Assembly: GCA_964006375.1 (NCBI GenBank)
Contig: OZ023264.1
Span: forward strand, 12,472,225-12,536,224
Source of the DNA: Tillus elongatus
Lineage: Eukaryota > Arthropoda > Insecta > Coleoptera > Cleridae
Direction of reading: 5' to 3'
DNA length: 64,000 bases
A model generated the notes under the pieces. It worked only from the letters and a program-made list of their open reading frames with translations. It made no database searches and was not told the DNA's origin. Position numbers and translations under genes: made by a program. Shown here one piece after another: positions 1 to 15,118 of this stretch (its first letter is position 1; each line of letters starts with the position of its first letter).

Positions 1-114
1 GGAGATCACGACTTTTGAATTAAAAAAAAAAGTCTTCAAATGAGCGCGAACTAGCCCCCCTAAAACGCATATCCAGGGTCAGTTTAAATATTTATATGTT
101 TATATATTTATATG

Positions 115-177
<63 letters not shown>
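1..177 (+). repeat. TAM element, left half, ending in (TA)n
   Basis: The first 115 bases match the conserved left block of the TAM family (GGAGATC..CGACTTTTGAATT, CTTCAAATGAGCGCGAACTA, ATATCCAGGGTCAGTTT). A (TA)n tract follows at about 116-177. The right half is missing because a DD41D transposon begins directly after the TA tract. The block is recognised by comparison with about 20 other copies in this window. Confidence 0.85.
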
Positions 178-180
<3 letters not shown>

Positions 181-462
181 GCGCATTGAAAACGAAACAG
201 ACCGATTTGCGTCCAGAGAAATTTTTTTAAGAAACGCTGAAGCACGTCGATTTTAATATTGAGGGGGACATGTTTTGACATAAAACTCAACTTTGTCGCA
301 TCAACAACACCACCCTTATATTATAAATAGGGAACATGGGTCGAGTGTTATATCATTTGAGAGCTTTTTCTTTTCTGAATTCAACACACTAATTTTTTTG
401 GAAGTTTTATCAACTCGTTTAAAAATGATTTACAGTTGGAAATGCAAAAACGCATTTCACTC

Positions 463-551
463 ATTCCGATAAAAAATGTGCTGATAGTCAATGTTTTGTG
501 GTTTGTAAACAAAAAATTGACTATCAGACCATTTCTTATCGGAATGAGAGA
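463..551 (+). repeat. 5' leader hairpin of family B transposon
   Basis: This is an inverted repeat of about 32 bp per arm: ATTCCGATAA..GTGCTGATAGTCAAT pairs with ATTGACTATCAG..TTATCGGAAT around a ~18-base spacer. It lies ~70 bp upstream of the transposase start. The same hairpin is found in all four family B copies (also 6757-6846, 13720-13803, 38451-38540), which suggests a role such as a transposase-binding or regulatory site. That role is inference. Confidence 0.75.
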
Positions 552-621
552 AATGCGGTTTATTATTTCAGTTTATCGGTCGGTTTGATACTTGATAGTA
601 CTACCGAAAATTAATTTCCCA

Positions 622-1239
622 ATGGTGTGTTCTGTGGAAGAAAGAGTTGAAATAATTACTCTTTTTTTCAAAAACGATGACTGTGCCAACCGTACCGCAC
701 ATTTGTTTAATGAACGACATCCGAACAGACATGTTAACAGAAAATACATTTTGGAGTTAGTTGCAAAGTTTCGACAAAGTGGTTAAGTAGCCAACAAAAA
801 CGGGATCCTGAACGTGAATTTCCGGTTACAAATGAGACTACTGAGATTGAAGTTTTAAGACAATTGCTGCAGACCCAACTTTGAGCACGCGAAAATTGGA
901 CACTGTTTCAAACATCAAAAGAAGAATTATTTAGCGAATATTGAAGCACCATAAATTTCACCCGTATAAAATTCATCTTGTATAACAACTGAATGAAGAT
1001 GATTTTGATCGGCGGCTGAAGTTTTGTGAAGTTTAGGCTGCACGAATAGCTGATAACGGGAATTTTCTGTTCAATATCTGTTTTTCAGACGAGTGTACGT
1101 TTTTATTAAACCCTACAGTCAATCGTCATAATTGTCGTTATTGGGCAAATAATAATCCAAGAAATTTTTGCGAAGTCCACACTCAAACTTCACAGAAATT
1201 AAATGTCTGGACAGGCATTTTTGGAGACCGTTTAATCGA
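622..1239 (+). pseudogene. DD41D transposase, family B, truncated and broken
   Basis: The frame opens MVCSVEERVEIITLF, a DUF4817-like helix-turn-helix N-terminus of insect IS630-Tc1-mariner transposases. It runs about 54 residues to an in-frame TAA in the stretch that reads FRQSGSVANKK in other copies. A one-base deletion in the following A-run and further stops occur downstream. The first catalytic motif (FSDECTF) is still readable near 1085-1105. The copy ends before the second and third catalytic residues, so it cannot encode an active enzyme. Confidence 0.85.
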
Positions 1240-1440
1240 GACGCAGTAAGTGCGTTTTGGTAGCGAATTTTTATTAAATGCTTCAAAATTCAATAACTCA
1301 ATTTTCTCTATTAACCTAATAGCTTATCTGGCAGTTTGTTCTTCCCTAACTTAGTGAAACCGTCCCATTTTTAATATAGTCGTAGACTTTCAACGCGGCT
1401 TCACAAGCGCTTGTTTTTTTTCTGCCACCGATTTCAATTT
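1239..1440 (+). repeat. TAM right-end fragment
   Basis: It starts GACGCAGTAAGTGCGTTTTGGTAGCGAATTTT, the inverted-repeat end of the TAM family, followed by the adjoining interior (AATAACTCAATTTTC, ATTAACCTAATAG). Similarity fades after about 1350. It directly abuts the truncated transposon. Confidence 0.65.
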
Positions 1441-1571
1441 TTTATGAATTTTCTTTAAAAAATTCAGTAAGCTGGAGATCACGACTTTTCAATTTTAAAA
1501 ATCTCTTCAAATGAGCGCATATTGGCCCCCTGGACCACATATATATCCGGGGCCAGTTTCAATATTTATAC

Positions 1572-1665
<94 letters not shown>
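1440..1665 (+). repeat. TAM element, left half with (TA)n core
   Basis: It has a palindromic tip (TGAATTTTCTTTAAAAAATTCAGTAA), the conserved GGAGATCACGACTTTTCAATTT block, CAAATGAGCGC, ATATATCCGGGGCCAGTTTC, and then (TA)n at about 1577-1665. The sequence right of the TA tract does not match the usual TAM body. Confidence 0.8.
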
Positions 1666-1667
<2 letters not shown>

Positions 1668-2480
1668 CATGTGAGTTTTTTCGATGTTGAGTACAGGGAT
1701 CTCCTAAACTACTGCAGTTAGAGAGGTGAAATTGAAAAAGTAGTGCCGTTTTATGAGGGTAATTCAGAACTGTTTTTGTTTCCATAAAAAATGTCATGGA
1801 TTACTAGATATTTTGAAAAAACTGATGTTTGCCGATTTCGTTAAAGGCATTTAGCTGCGTTAGTATTTGGTTTACTAATTAGTTATAAAGGAAAAAGTTG
1901 TAGATAAATAAGTTCTAAATAAAGCAAAAATATGCAAATTTTAAAAAGATCTCCAACTTTTGAGTGATGTCATAAACTTGTGTTTTTTTGTAAATAGAAA
2001 CCATAGTTGGCTGTAGCTTCATTAAAGAGGTATTTTTCCTCTTTACATTGGTATATGATTATTCTAAAAAATAAAAATTTTAGAGTGGTTTTCTTTTTTT
2101 TTGCACAAAAATAACATTGGTTACCACCGAAACGGTTGTCTATTTCAAATAGCTAAAACCTGAATCTAACTTTTTGCACACAGTTTACATATCATTTCTA
2201 ATTGGAGATTTAACATAATAATTAACAAAATAAAATTTTTAAATCAAATTTGTAAAAATTTGGTACAAATTTAAAAAAAGCGTTGAGATATTACTAATTC
2301 GTCTAATTTTCTTTTACAAAATCGAATCCGTCGCTTATTTATTAAAACTTCTACCACTAATAGCAAAACAATCTAGGCCGGCTTTTTCAGAGGCAGTCGC
2401 TGTTCATTTTTTATATCAAATCTAACAGGTAACTATGGAAATAATTGTTTTCGACACTTGGAAATATTTAATGAGGACAC
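1666..2480. other. AT-rich DNA, nothing recognised
   Basis: No long reading frame, RNA gene or family member was recognised. It is not obviously similar to any other part of the window. Confidence 0.5.
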
Positions 2481-2905
2481 CACCACTTTCGAATTTAGAA
2501 AAGATTTCTTCAAGTGAGCGCAAAATAGGCTCGTTAGAACCCATAGCCGGGGTTAGTTGTTATCTGTTTTCATATATACAGCGTGACGCATTTCTACGGT
2601 AAATGTCAATATATCCGTTATTATACAAGATACGAGAAAAAATTGTATATGTTAATTATAGGCTGTCTTGAGCTGCATCTTATAAAATCAGTTTTACAAT
2701 CATAGGTCGCCCATAAGTTGTTGGTGATACAATTTTTTTTAATGGAACACAACTTAGATTATTACATTTTTGCATTTTTCATCGAAATATAATGCATGTT
2801 TGTAAGAAAAGAAACTAGCGGCGTAGCAAGTGCATTATGGTAGCGAATTTTCGTTATATGTTTCAAATTACAATAGCTCAAGTTGCTATTAACTTGACGT
2901 TCGTT
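2481..2905 (+). repeat. TAM element, short form without TA tract
   Basis: The TAM left block (CAAGTGAGCGCAAAATAGG, CATAGCCGGGGTTAGTT) is followed by ACAGCGTGACGCATTTCTAC instead of (TA)n. After that come the TAM body (TATATCCGTTATTATACAAGA, CATAAGTTGTTGGTGATAC) and the GTAGCAAGTGCATTATGGTA end. The same internal junction is seen at 17540 and, reversed, at 36285, so it defines a shorter subfamily. Confidence 0.75.
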
Positions 2906-4001
2906 GGCTAGGAAGCAGTTTTTTTGGGAACATTTTGAGTTGTTTACATTTTTTACAAGTAGAGGGAAAACAATTTAAACATTTAATTAAATAACATTTT
3001 TTCATTAATTGACATTTTGTCTTATTGTTTAATTGATGTATTTATTGCCATATACAAACCAAAATGATAAAAGTCGTGAGCAGAATTGAGAAAGATTTAA
3101 AATGAAGTGTCACTCAAGATTGGGTGCCATTTAGAATTCAAGGGTACTTTACACCCCTGCCTAAGGCGTAAGTTCCAATGCACCAAAATTTGCTCCATCA
3201 TGTGCCCCCCTTGAAAATAAAATCGACGTGACTCGGCTTCTTATTGTTTTTTTATTTCGACTTTTTCCAGGTGGGAAGTTTTAATTGGTACATATATCTA
3301 TTATATCCATCCATGCATATGACTGTTGAAATGGAACTAGTTTAAAATAAATATTTAGACGAAAAATAATTAACAAAACCGAATCCATCACGTTGAAATC
3401 AAATGTGTGCAAAATGATAACTAGATCCTTTCATCAGCAAAATTCAGTAAATTCTAAAAATATAAACATGGGATTCGCTTACGGTTGTAATTTTCTTCTT
3501 GTGGAATGTCAAAGCGTGGAATCTGACCTTGTGCACGTTTAGACTTCCAACATAGAAGTCGATGGTCTGTGGTCAGTCTTAATTACTCACCGTTTCGTTT
3601 TGTGACTAATTTTAGCCAGATCTCAAGCAAACTTTGTAGCCCGTCATCAGATGTTTCAGTTTTTGTTATAAAAAAATTAATTAGCTCTAATTTCCGTTCG
3701 TAGAACTATTTTGCGGTGACTCATCAAAGTTATTTGATGAGAATTCAAGCATACACGTGCATAAACGTGCACAAACCAATAAAATATCCTAATTAATAAT
3801 AACTTATTTGTTGAAATTAGGTTTAATATCACGTATAGGTGTAAGTTACAACAACAAAAAAGTTTAAAATGACCGTGGCCGAATGAGTTCACTTCGAGGC
3901 CAGAGCATACAGCAAAAAAGAAAAGAAAAAATTATAGGCATTTATGATATTGTGAAGGCCGATACTCAATATAAATTCTTTGTCAACTTAGATAAAAATT
4001 T
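2906..4001. other. AT-rich DNA, nothing recognised
   Basis: There are only short frames without recognisable domains. No repeat family defined in this window matches. Confidence 0.45.
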
Positions 4002-5104
4002 CTGGACGCAGCAAATGCGTTATGGTAGTGAATTTTCATAAAAATGTTTTTAATAGCAAATATGTGTGTTTTTTTTTTCAGAAAGCAGGCATCAAATTTG
4101 ATTACCAGTATAACATATATAGTAAAAACAATGTGCCATGTTTCATCAAAATAACTTTATTGTTTGAAAATGTACAACAATTTCCGAAAGTAAACTTAAA
4201 GTGTAACCGAAAAAATCCGTTTCTTGGTCAACCTTATAGGTTAATAGCAAATTGAACTTGTCAAATATGAAGCCGTTAATCAAAATTCGCTACCATAACG
4301 TACTTGCTGCGTCCAGAATTTCCTTACTTATAAACATGCATTATATTTCGATGGAAAATGCAAAAACATAAGGCGTTTTCGACTAAAAAAATTATTTGTA
4401 TCACCAACTACTTATGGGCCAGCCTGTGATTGTAGAAATATTCCTTAAGATGTAGCTCAAGACACCCTATAATTAATGTATACATTTTTTTTTCATATCT
4501 TGTAGAATAACGGATATATTGAGCTGTATTGATTTTTTACGAAAATTCGACAAAAGTTATATACCATTAAACGATACACTCTATAGCTAAGACTACTGCC
4601 AAGCATCAGAGAAAGGGCCTATTTGAAATGAATTTTCTGGAAACATTTTAGTAAAATGAAGGACAATGACGGTTGAAACTAAGACTTCAGGGTTTGTAAA
4701 ACATTCTTGTTGACACATTTTCTTTCCATAGCCCGTATTATATTCAAGTTCTTTGCCTAAAAGTTGCGAAATTTAACGTTTTAAATTGTCACTTTGACGT
4801 TTTGAGGAAAACCCCAATTTATTTTCCTTTAAATGCTATAACTTTTTGTTCTTTTGACCTAAAGCGTTAAATTTTGGTAGGTAGTTTACCTATAGCGATA
4901 TAAAACGTATGTAATGTACCAAATTGGTTGCCCTTACCTTGTTATTTCCGGAGAGATGAATTTTTTCTAAAGAAAATACAAAATTTTCCGGGAAAACCTC
5001 GGCCGATTTTCCTGGCTAACGAACTTATCCAATCCACTTACAAAAGGAATGTATTCACCAAATTTTGTCAAAATCGGCCTATTATTTTTTGAGTTATCGG
5101 TGTG

Positions 5105-5202
<98 letters not shown>

Positions 5203-5300
5203 GAAACTGACCCCGGATATGTGTTCTAGGTGGCCTAATTAGCGCTCATTTGAAGAATTTTTTTCAAAATTCAAAAGTCGGGATCTCCTCATTAGTGAAT
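4002..5300 (-). repeat. TAM element, near full-length copy
   Basis: Read on the plus strand it starts with the ~310-bp end unit, bounded by inverted copies of CTGGACGCAGCAAATGCGTTA (4003) and TAACGTACTTGCTGCGTCCAG (4295-4316). The conserved body, a (CA)n/(TA)n core at about 5102-5200 and the terminal block (TGACCCCGGATATG, GCGCTCATTTGAAG, GATCTCCTCATTAGTG) follow. No coding capacity is seen. Confidence 0.85.
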
Positions 5301-5632
5301 TTTTTTTAAGAAACGCTGAAACACGTCAATTTAAATATTGAAAGGGACATGTTTTCACATAAAACTCAACTTTGTCACATCAACCCCTTAAGGGATAACA
5401 ACCCTTATATTTTAAATAGAGAACATGTTACGAGTGTTACATCATTTGAAAACTCTTTCTTTTCTGAATTCAGCACACAAATTTTTTGGAAGTTTAATCA
5501 ACTCGTTTAAAAATTATTCACAGTTGGAGTTGCCAGAACGTATTTCAATCATTGTGATAAGAAATGCACTAATTAGTCAATTTTTCGTTACAAAAAACTA
5601 AAAAACAAAACCAAACAAACAAAAATGTTTAT

Positions 5633-6683
5633 TCAGTTAAGTAAGTGTTCAAATGGTTGACAACCAGCTTCCATACAAAAGTACAAATTTTGTTCAAAAC
5701 GAGCTCTGACATTCTGGAGCATTTGTGGAGTTATTAACAATGCGTCGTCGTCATTTTTCCAGAGACTCCAGTTCTGTTGCAAAAATTCTACTCTTTAAAT
5801 GGCCCTATAGAAAGAAGTCTAAGGGAGTTAAATCCGGTGATCTAGGGGGCCACTCAATAGCACATCGACGCCCAATACATTGCTCTGAAAACTCTCTGTT
5901 CAAAAACTCCCTAACACGTTGTGAAAAATGCAGAGGAGCTCCATCTTGTTGAAACACTAATTGATTTTCTTCATAGCGATCATCATTTTCAACAATGTCA
6001 ATTAGTAGAGGGTAAACGATATCTTCTAGTAACTCCAAATACGTTTCGCCACTCAAATTACCATCAAGAAAAATTGGTTCCGATTAAACGGTCTCCAAAA
6101 ATGACAGTCCAGACATTCAATTTCTGTGGTGTTTGAGTGTGGACTTCGTAAAAATTTCATGGATTATTATCTGCCCAACGACAATTATGACGATTGACTG
6201 TAGAGTTTGACTCGTCTGAAAAACATATATTGAACAGGAAGTTCCCGTTATCAGCTATTCGTGCAGTCATAACTTCACAAAACTCCAGCCGCCGGACAAA
6301 ATTATCTTCATTCAGTTGTTGTACAAGATGAATTTTATACGGGTGAAATTTATGAGCTTCAATATTCGCTGAATAGTTCTTCTTTTGATGTTTGAAACAG
6401 TGGCCAATTTTCTCGTGCTCAAAGTTGGGTCTGCAGCAATTTGTCCTAAAACTTAAATCTCAGTAGTCTCATTTCTAACCGGAAATTCACGTTCCGGATC
6501 CCTTTTTTTGTTGGCTACTGAACCACTTTGTTGAAACTTTGCAACTAACTCCAAAAGGTTTTTTCTGTTAACATGTCTGTTCGGATGTCGTTCATTAAAC
6601 AAATTTGCGGTACGGTTGGCACAGTCATCGTTTTTGAAAAAAAGCGTAATTATTTCAACTCTTTCTTCTACAGAATACACCAC
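5633..6683 (-). pseudogene. DD41D transposase, family B, multiply broken
   Basis: The N-terminal DUF4817-like part (VVYSVEERVEIITLF) is readable, but its start codon has become GTG. The frame is lost in the middle by indels and stops. The catalytic C-terminal part is again readable: FQQDGAPLHFSQ holds the second aspartate and PPRSPDLTPLDFFL the third, with 41 residues between. A stop follows at the position that is usually tryptophan. It ends with the family C-terminus FEHLLN at about 5633. Confidence 0.85.
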
Positions 6684-6756
6684 TGTGAAACTAATTATCG
6701 GTAGTACTATCAAGTATCAAACCGACCGATAAACTGAAATATTAAACCGCATTTTC

Positions 6757-6846
6757 CTCCTTCCGATAAGAAATGTTCTGATAGTCCATTTTTTGTTCAC
6801 AAACCAACAAAACATTGACTATCAGAACATTTCTTATCGGAATGAG
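6757..6846 (-). repeat. 5' leader hairpin of family B transposon
   Basis: It matches the palindrome described at 463-551, in the opposite orientation: TTCCGATAAGAAATGTTCTGATAGTC pairs with GACTATCAGAACATTTCTTATCGGAA. Confidence 0.75.
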
Positions 6847-7144
6847 TGAAATGCGTTTTTGCATCTTCAACTGTGAACTATTTCTAACGAGTTGATAAAA
6901 CTTCCAAAAAGATTAGTGTGCTGAATTCAGAAAAGAATGAGCTTTCAAATGATGTAGTACTCGATCCATGTTCCCTATTTAAAATATAACGGTTGTTATC
7001 ACCACCCTTAAGGGGTTGATGTGACAAAGTTGAGTTTTATATTAAAACATGTCCCCCTCAATATTAAAATTGACGTGTTTCAGCGTTTCTTAAAAAAAAA
7101 TTCTCTGGACGCAAATCGGTCTGTTTCGTTTTCAATGCGCCACC

Positions 7145-7145
<1 letters not shown>

Positions 7146-7216
<71 letters not shown>

Positions 7217-7305
7217 ACATACAAAGTCTGAAACTAGTCTCTGATATGAGTTCTGAAGGCTCTAGTTTGCGCTCAACCGAAGTTTTTTTTAGAAATTCGT
7301 GATAA
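7146..7305 (-). repeat. (TA)n tract and decayed TAM terminal block
   Basis: (TA)n runs to about 7214. It is followed by AGTCTGAAACTAGTCTCTGATATGAG and TTTGCGCTCA, a diverged version of the TAM block in reverse orientation. Family B copy 2 therefore sits in the TA core of an older TAM element. Confidence 0.65.
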
Positions 7306-7748
7306 TAATGGATTACGGTGTATATTATAGATTAGACTGAACAAGACGTTAAACGTAGAAAACATACACATATTTAAACATATTTTCACCTAATTTAAGA
7401 CTTGAGTGTAGCCAAACAAATCCAGAGGTGAGCAAACTAAAAATTCCAATGTCTTTTTGATTAAAGTCATTTGATGAGTAGTTACATAATCGTGCATAAG
7501 CGATCGTAAATGGCTTAATATGCAAACAAGGTGGAAGCATAATTAATGTAACTATCGCGAGCACATGTCTTTACTTTTTGTTATAATTAATGCATACTTC
7601 GGTACCTATTTGAATTTATAATTATGTTTGTTATGCGTGAGAACTACCATTATGTACAGCATCAAGTGAATTAAGTCGGTGATCCAGACTTTAGGACAAA
7701 TTTGGAAGACATATTTAATTCGACTTGGGATTAAAAAATCACTGAGCT
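7306..7748. other. no recognised feature
   Basis: No domain-bearing frame or family repeat was recognised. Confidence 0.4.
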
Positions 7749-10186
<2,438 letters not shown>

Positions 10187-11570
10187 ATTATTATTATTAT
10201 CGACTTTAGTCTGAGGGGCTTTCATGCTTCCTCAAAGGGGAACATTGACTCGTCCCAGGTATCTTAGATACCAAAGGGACTGAGCTTTCATGGAGCCCTT
10301 TCCAAGTTATCGGACCCTGAAGGACAGCGCGACACATCCTCGTTTTCCAGGAATCTCCCCACTGTGTGGGCAGCTGCAAGTATTACCGCCTTCTGCATAA
10401 CCTTATAAAGATGCTCTCCAAGACCCAAGTCTCTTAATATTCTCTCGGTTATTCTTAGAAACCACAACAGTTGACGACATGACTATTAAAATCACTCGGA
10501 TACTATCTGCCATCCACTGTCTCCTTATTTGTATCTCGAGGTATCTGTACTTATTGATCTATTCGTTGTACTTTATCTGTATTCGGAATGGTCACATCAA
10601 TCAGCGCACTTGCTTGCAGAACTTATCCACTATTATCATATCTGGCCTGTTGTGTGCAACTCGTTGGTCTGTGGGCACGGCCCGATCCCAGTACAACCTA
10701 TATCCCGAGTTCTCTAGAACAGGCTCAGGAGTGTATCTATAGTAGGGTACCTTACTAAGATTTAAAAGGCCCAGTTTCAGAGCTAGTTCTTGATGGAAGT
10801 ATTTTAGCAACTGCGTCGTGCCTCTCTTTATACTCTGTTGCAGTAAACGCTTGATATCCTCCTGTGACGTGCTGGATAGTCTCTGATGACTGACACCCAA
10901 ATCTATATTTGTCATCTTAGACCGAATTATCTGCAACTATATACTTTCAGGTAGTTTCTTGTTGGGATGACCTGATCTTGTATGGCTAGCAAAAACCCCT
11001 CTGTCTCTGAAAACATCTGCCTGGACACCAACCAGCAGTTCGACATGTGCCTGATAGGTCTCATTCAGACGTCGCCCATGGACAAACTTCTGCATCTAAG
11101 TTTGCAGCTGGTTCTGATCAGTCCGATGGTGACTTTGTATTTCACTTTCTTATAATGGCACGGTGTAGTTCAGAAGTAACCGCCCGCTGATGGAAATATG
11201 TACGTAGGTTTAGTGTCTGCTGGTCTAAGTGTGTACCAACATCCAACAGTCCTCTTCCGCCTTGGTGTCTAGGTAGAGTTACTGGCTCGATCGCACTAGG
11301 AGGGTGATGTTTTTTGGATTTTGTTAGGAGTGTTCGCACCGTTGTAGATTTTCGCGGTCTGTTTTGCTCCAGTTTACAATCCCAAATGAATAGCTAAGTG
11401 CAGAAAATGCATATGTATTAAGAGCTTTAGTCAGGTTCTTGCTGTTGAGATTTGCTCGCCCCACCTGCTTTTTCGTTCTGCATTACCGAGTGATTTTATT
11501 TTCCTCGCTTGTTGTATTCACATGTTTTTATAACACTCTTCTACATCCATCGGGGCAATTTCCTAGCCAT
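10187..11570 (-). pseudogene. R2-like LINE ORF C-terminal remnant
   Basis: Minus-strand segments match the C-terminal part of R2-type non-LTR elements known from insects. NTYAFSALSYSFGIVNWSKTD lies near 11440-11340. SKKHHPPSAIE..TLPRHQGGRGLLDV lies at 11339-11142. YYRYTPEPVLEN..LYWDR..VAHNRPDMIIVDK lies at 10800-10610, which is the restriction-like endonuclease core region. LYKVMQKAVILAAAH lies near 10400. Frameshifts separate the segments. The 3' end carries an A/T-rich (TAA)n tail at 10187-10201. Catalytic RT motifs are absent. Confidence 0.75.
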
Positions 11571-11606
11571 TCTGCATTTCACATATACCTTAGTGTATGA
11601 CTCTGA

Positions 11607-11960
11607 CTAGTTAAATTAATAGAACATTTCAAAGAAACTATTGATAATGCAAATGCGCCTGTTACAAAACAAATTACAAAAAATATCAGAGCACTCACAA
11701 AAAATGAGGATTTTACCAAGCTAACGCAGATTACAAAAGCTCTGCATGGAGATTTTTCAGACGATTTAAACAATGTAGACCCTACCATATTGTCAAGCTT
11801 AAAATATGCTCGAATTACCTCAGTCGACATAGAACGTAGTTTTTCGTCGTATAAAAACTACCTAACTGAGAGAAGGCAATCTTTCAAAATAGATTATTTA
11901 GTGCGCCACTTAATAATATCTGTTAATAGTAATAATTGCAATAATAATATTGATGAATGA
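11607..11960 (+). pseudogene. hAT-family transposase C-terminal (dimerisation) fragment
   Basis: The open frame of about 117 codons ends at TGA 11958-11960. Its C-terminal part reads SVDIERSFSSYKNYLTERRQ followed by SFKIDYLVRHLIISVN. This matches the conserved hAT C-terminal dimerisation motif (usually V/IERSFS-YK-L-DRR). The upstream part is helical and charged, as in hAT proteins. There is no start, zinc finger or catalytic core in view, so this is a 5'-truncated remnant. The frame is clean, which suggests moderate age. Confidence 0.7.
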
Positions 11961-12132
11961 TTAATTAATAATATAATTAGGCTCCTATGTGGTATTGGTT
12001 GTGAATAAAATTAATTGCTTAAACATTTAAAAACTTGTTTTATTGGTATACTATGATTTTTATGCATTGTATATATCGATATGTTTGTGCATATTTTGTT
12101 CAAGTTGGTGCATATTTTTTTCAAATTTCCTG

Positions 12133-12135
<3 letters not shown>

Positions 12136-12222
<87 letters not shown>
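12136..12222. repeat. (TA)n microsatellite
   Basis: Pure TA repeat, the left insertion flank of family B copy 3. The preceding DNA (11961-12135) shows nothing recognisable. Confidence 0.95.
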
Positions 12223-12224
<2 letters not shown>

Positions 12225-12613
12225 CTGGCGTATTGAAAACGAAACAGACCGATTTGCGTCCAGAGAATTTGTTTTAAGAAACGCTGAAACACGTCAATTT
12301 TAATATTGAGGGGGACATGTTTTGACATGAAACTCAACTTTGTCACATCAACTCCTTAAAGGTGGTGATAACAACCCTTATAGTTTTAATAGGGAACATG
12401 GGTCCAGTATTACATCATTTGAAAGCTCTTTCTTTTATGAATTCAGCACACTAATTTTTTGGGAAGTTTTATTAACTCGTTTACAAATTATTTACAGTTA
12501 GAGTTGCAAGAACATATTTCATTCATTGTGATTAGAAATGCACTAATTAGTCAATTTTTCGTCAAAAAAAAAAAACTAAAAAAAAACAAAACCAGACGTT
12601 CAAAATTGTTTAT

Positions 12614-13645
12614 TCAATTAAGTAAGTGTTCAAATTGTTGACCACCAGCTTCCATATAAAAGTACAATTTTTTTTCAAAACGAGCTCTGACATTATGGAG
12701 CATTTGTGAAGTTATTAGTCGGCATTCTTCAACAATACATCGTCGTAATTCTTCCAGAGACTCCGGTTCTAAATTCTACTCTTTAAATGGCTTCGTAGAA
12801 AGAAGTTTAGAGGAGTTAAATCCGGTGATCTAGGCGGCCACTCAATAGCACCTGAAACTATCTGTTCAAAAACACCCTAATACGTTGTGAAAAATGCGTA
12901 GAAGCTCCATCCTGTTGAAACACTAATTGATTTTCTTCAAGCGATCATGATTTTCAACAATGTCAATTAGTAGAGGGTAAACGATATCTTGTAGTAACTC
13001 CAAATACGTTTCGCCACTCAAATTTCCATCAAGGCAAATTGGTTCGATTAAGCGGTCTCCAAAAATGCCAGTCCAGACATTCAATTTCTGTGGAGTTTGA
13101 TTGTGGACTTCGTGAAAATTTCTTAGATTATTATCTGCCCAATAACGACAATTATGACGATTGACTGTAGAGTTTAATAAAAACGTACACTCGTCTGAAA
13201 AACAGATATTGAACAGAAAGTTCCCGTTATAACTTCACAAAACTCCAACCGCCGATCAAAATCATTTTCATTTAGTTGTTGTACAAGATGAATTTTATAC
13301 GGGTGAAATTTATGATGCTTCAATATTCGCTGAATAGTTCTTCTTTTGATGTTTGAAACAGTGGCCAATTTTTGCGTGTTCAAAGTTTGGTCTGCAGCAA
13401 TTTGTCCTAAAACTTCAATCTCAGTAGTCTCATTTCTAACCGGAAATTCACGTTCAGGATCCAGTTTTTTGTTGGCTACTGAACCTCTTTGTCGAAACTT
13501 TACAATTAACTCCAAAATGTATTTTTTGTTGACATGTATGTTCGGATGTCGTTAATTAAACAAATTTGCGGTACAGTTGACACAGTCTTCGTTTTTGAAA
13601 AAAAAGAGTAATTATTTCAACTCTTTCTTCTACAGAATACATCAT
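12614..13645 (-). pseudogene. DD41D transposase, family B, frameshifted
   Basis: It starts MMYSVEERV. An extra base in the A-run at about 13597-13604 shifts the frame. The helix-turn-helix/linker part is then readable (FRQRGSVANKKLDPEREF, SNIKRRTIQRILKHHKFHPYKIHLVQQLNE), followed by a deletion of about 25 bases before the first catalytic aspartate motif. The C-terminal half (GAPLH-like, PPRSPDLTPL) has further deletions. It ends at FEHLLN (12614). Not functional. Confidence 0.85.
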
Positions 13646-13719
13646 TGTGAAATTAATTTTCGGTAGTACTATCAAGTATCAAACCGACAGATAAACTGAA
13701 ATAATAAACCGCATTCCTC

Positions 13720-13803
13720 TCATTCTGATAAGAAACGTTCTGATAGTCAATTTTTTGTTTACAAACCAACAAAACATTGACTATCAGCACATTATCGGAA
13801 TGA
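13720..13803 (-). repeat. 5' leader hairpin of family B transposon
   Basis: The third copy of the palindrome described at 463-551. One arm has a short deletion (ATTATCGGAATG). Confidence 0.7.
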
Positions 13804-14101
13804 GTGAAATGCGTTTTTGCATCTTCAACTGTGAATGTTTTTTAAACGAGTTGATAAAACTTCCAAAAAAATTAGTGTGCTGAATTCATAAAAGAAAGAG
13901 CTTTCAAATGATGTAACACTCGACCCATGTTCCCTATTTAAAATATAAGGGTTGTTATCACCACCCTTAAGGGGTTGATGTGACAAAGTTGAGTTTTATG
14001 TCAAAACATGTCCCCCTCAATATTAAAATTGACGTGTTTCAGCGTTTCTTAAAAAAAAATTTCTCTGGACGCAAATCGGTCTGTTTCGTTTTCAATGCGC
14101 C

Positions 14102-14889
<788 letters not shown>

Positions 14890-15019
14890 TTTTTTGTGAA
14901 TTTTCTTTTAAATAATCACTAATGAGGAGATTCCGACTTTTCAATTTAAAAAAATTTCTTCAAATGAGCGTGAACTGCGAACTAGGCCCCCTAGAACCCA
15001 TATCCATGATCAGTTTCAA

Positions 15020-15118
<99 letters not shown>

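Larger units (their letters stand above)
178..1239 (+). mobile_element. Tc1/mariner DD41D transposon, family B copy 1, 3'-truncated
   Basis: It begins with the family B terminal sequence GTGGCGCATTGAAAACGAAA, inserted in (TA)n, and continues through a terminal repeat of about 330 bp, a hairpin region and the transposase N-terminal and central part. It stops abruptly at about 1239, where TAM-end sequence (GACGCAGTAAGTGCG) starts, so the third catalytic motif and the right terminal repeat are gone. The four family B copies in this window support the boundaries. Confidence 0.85.
5300..7145 (-). mobile_element. Tc1/mariner DD41D transposon, family B copy 2
   Basis: The right end is the intact terminal sequence CAATGCGCCACC at a (TA)n tract. 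The left end lacks the outer ~45 bp of the terminal repeat and begins at AAGAAACGCTGAAACACGTC, fused to the palindromic tip of a TAM element. Terminal repeats of about 330 bp, the leader hairpin and a decayed transposase lie between. Confidence 0.85.

Noticed and set aside
3677..4255. 71- and 77-codon frames as genes
   Set aside because: The second lies in the TAM end unit and recurs, with stops, in other TAM copies. The first has no motif.
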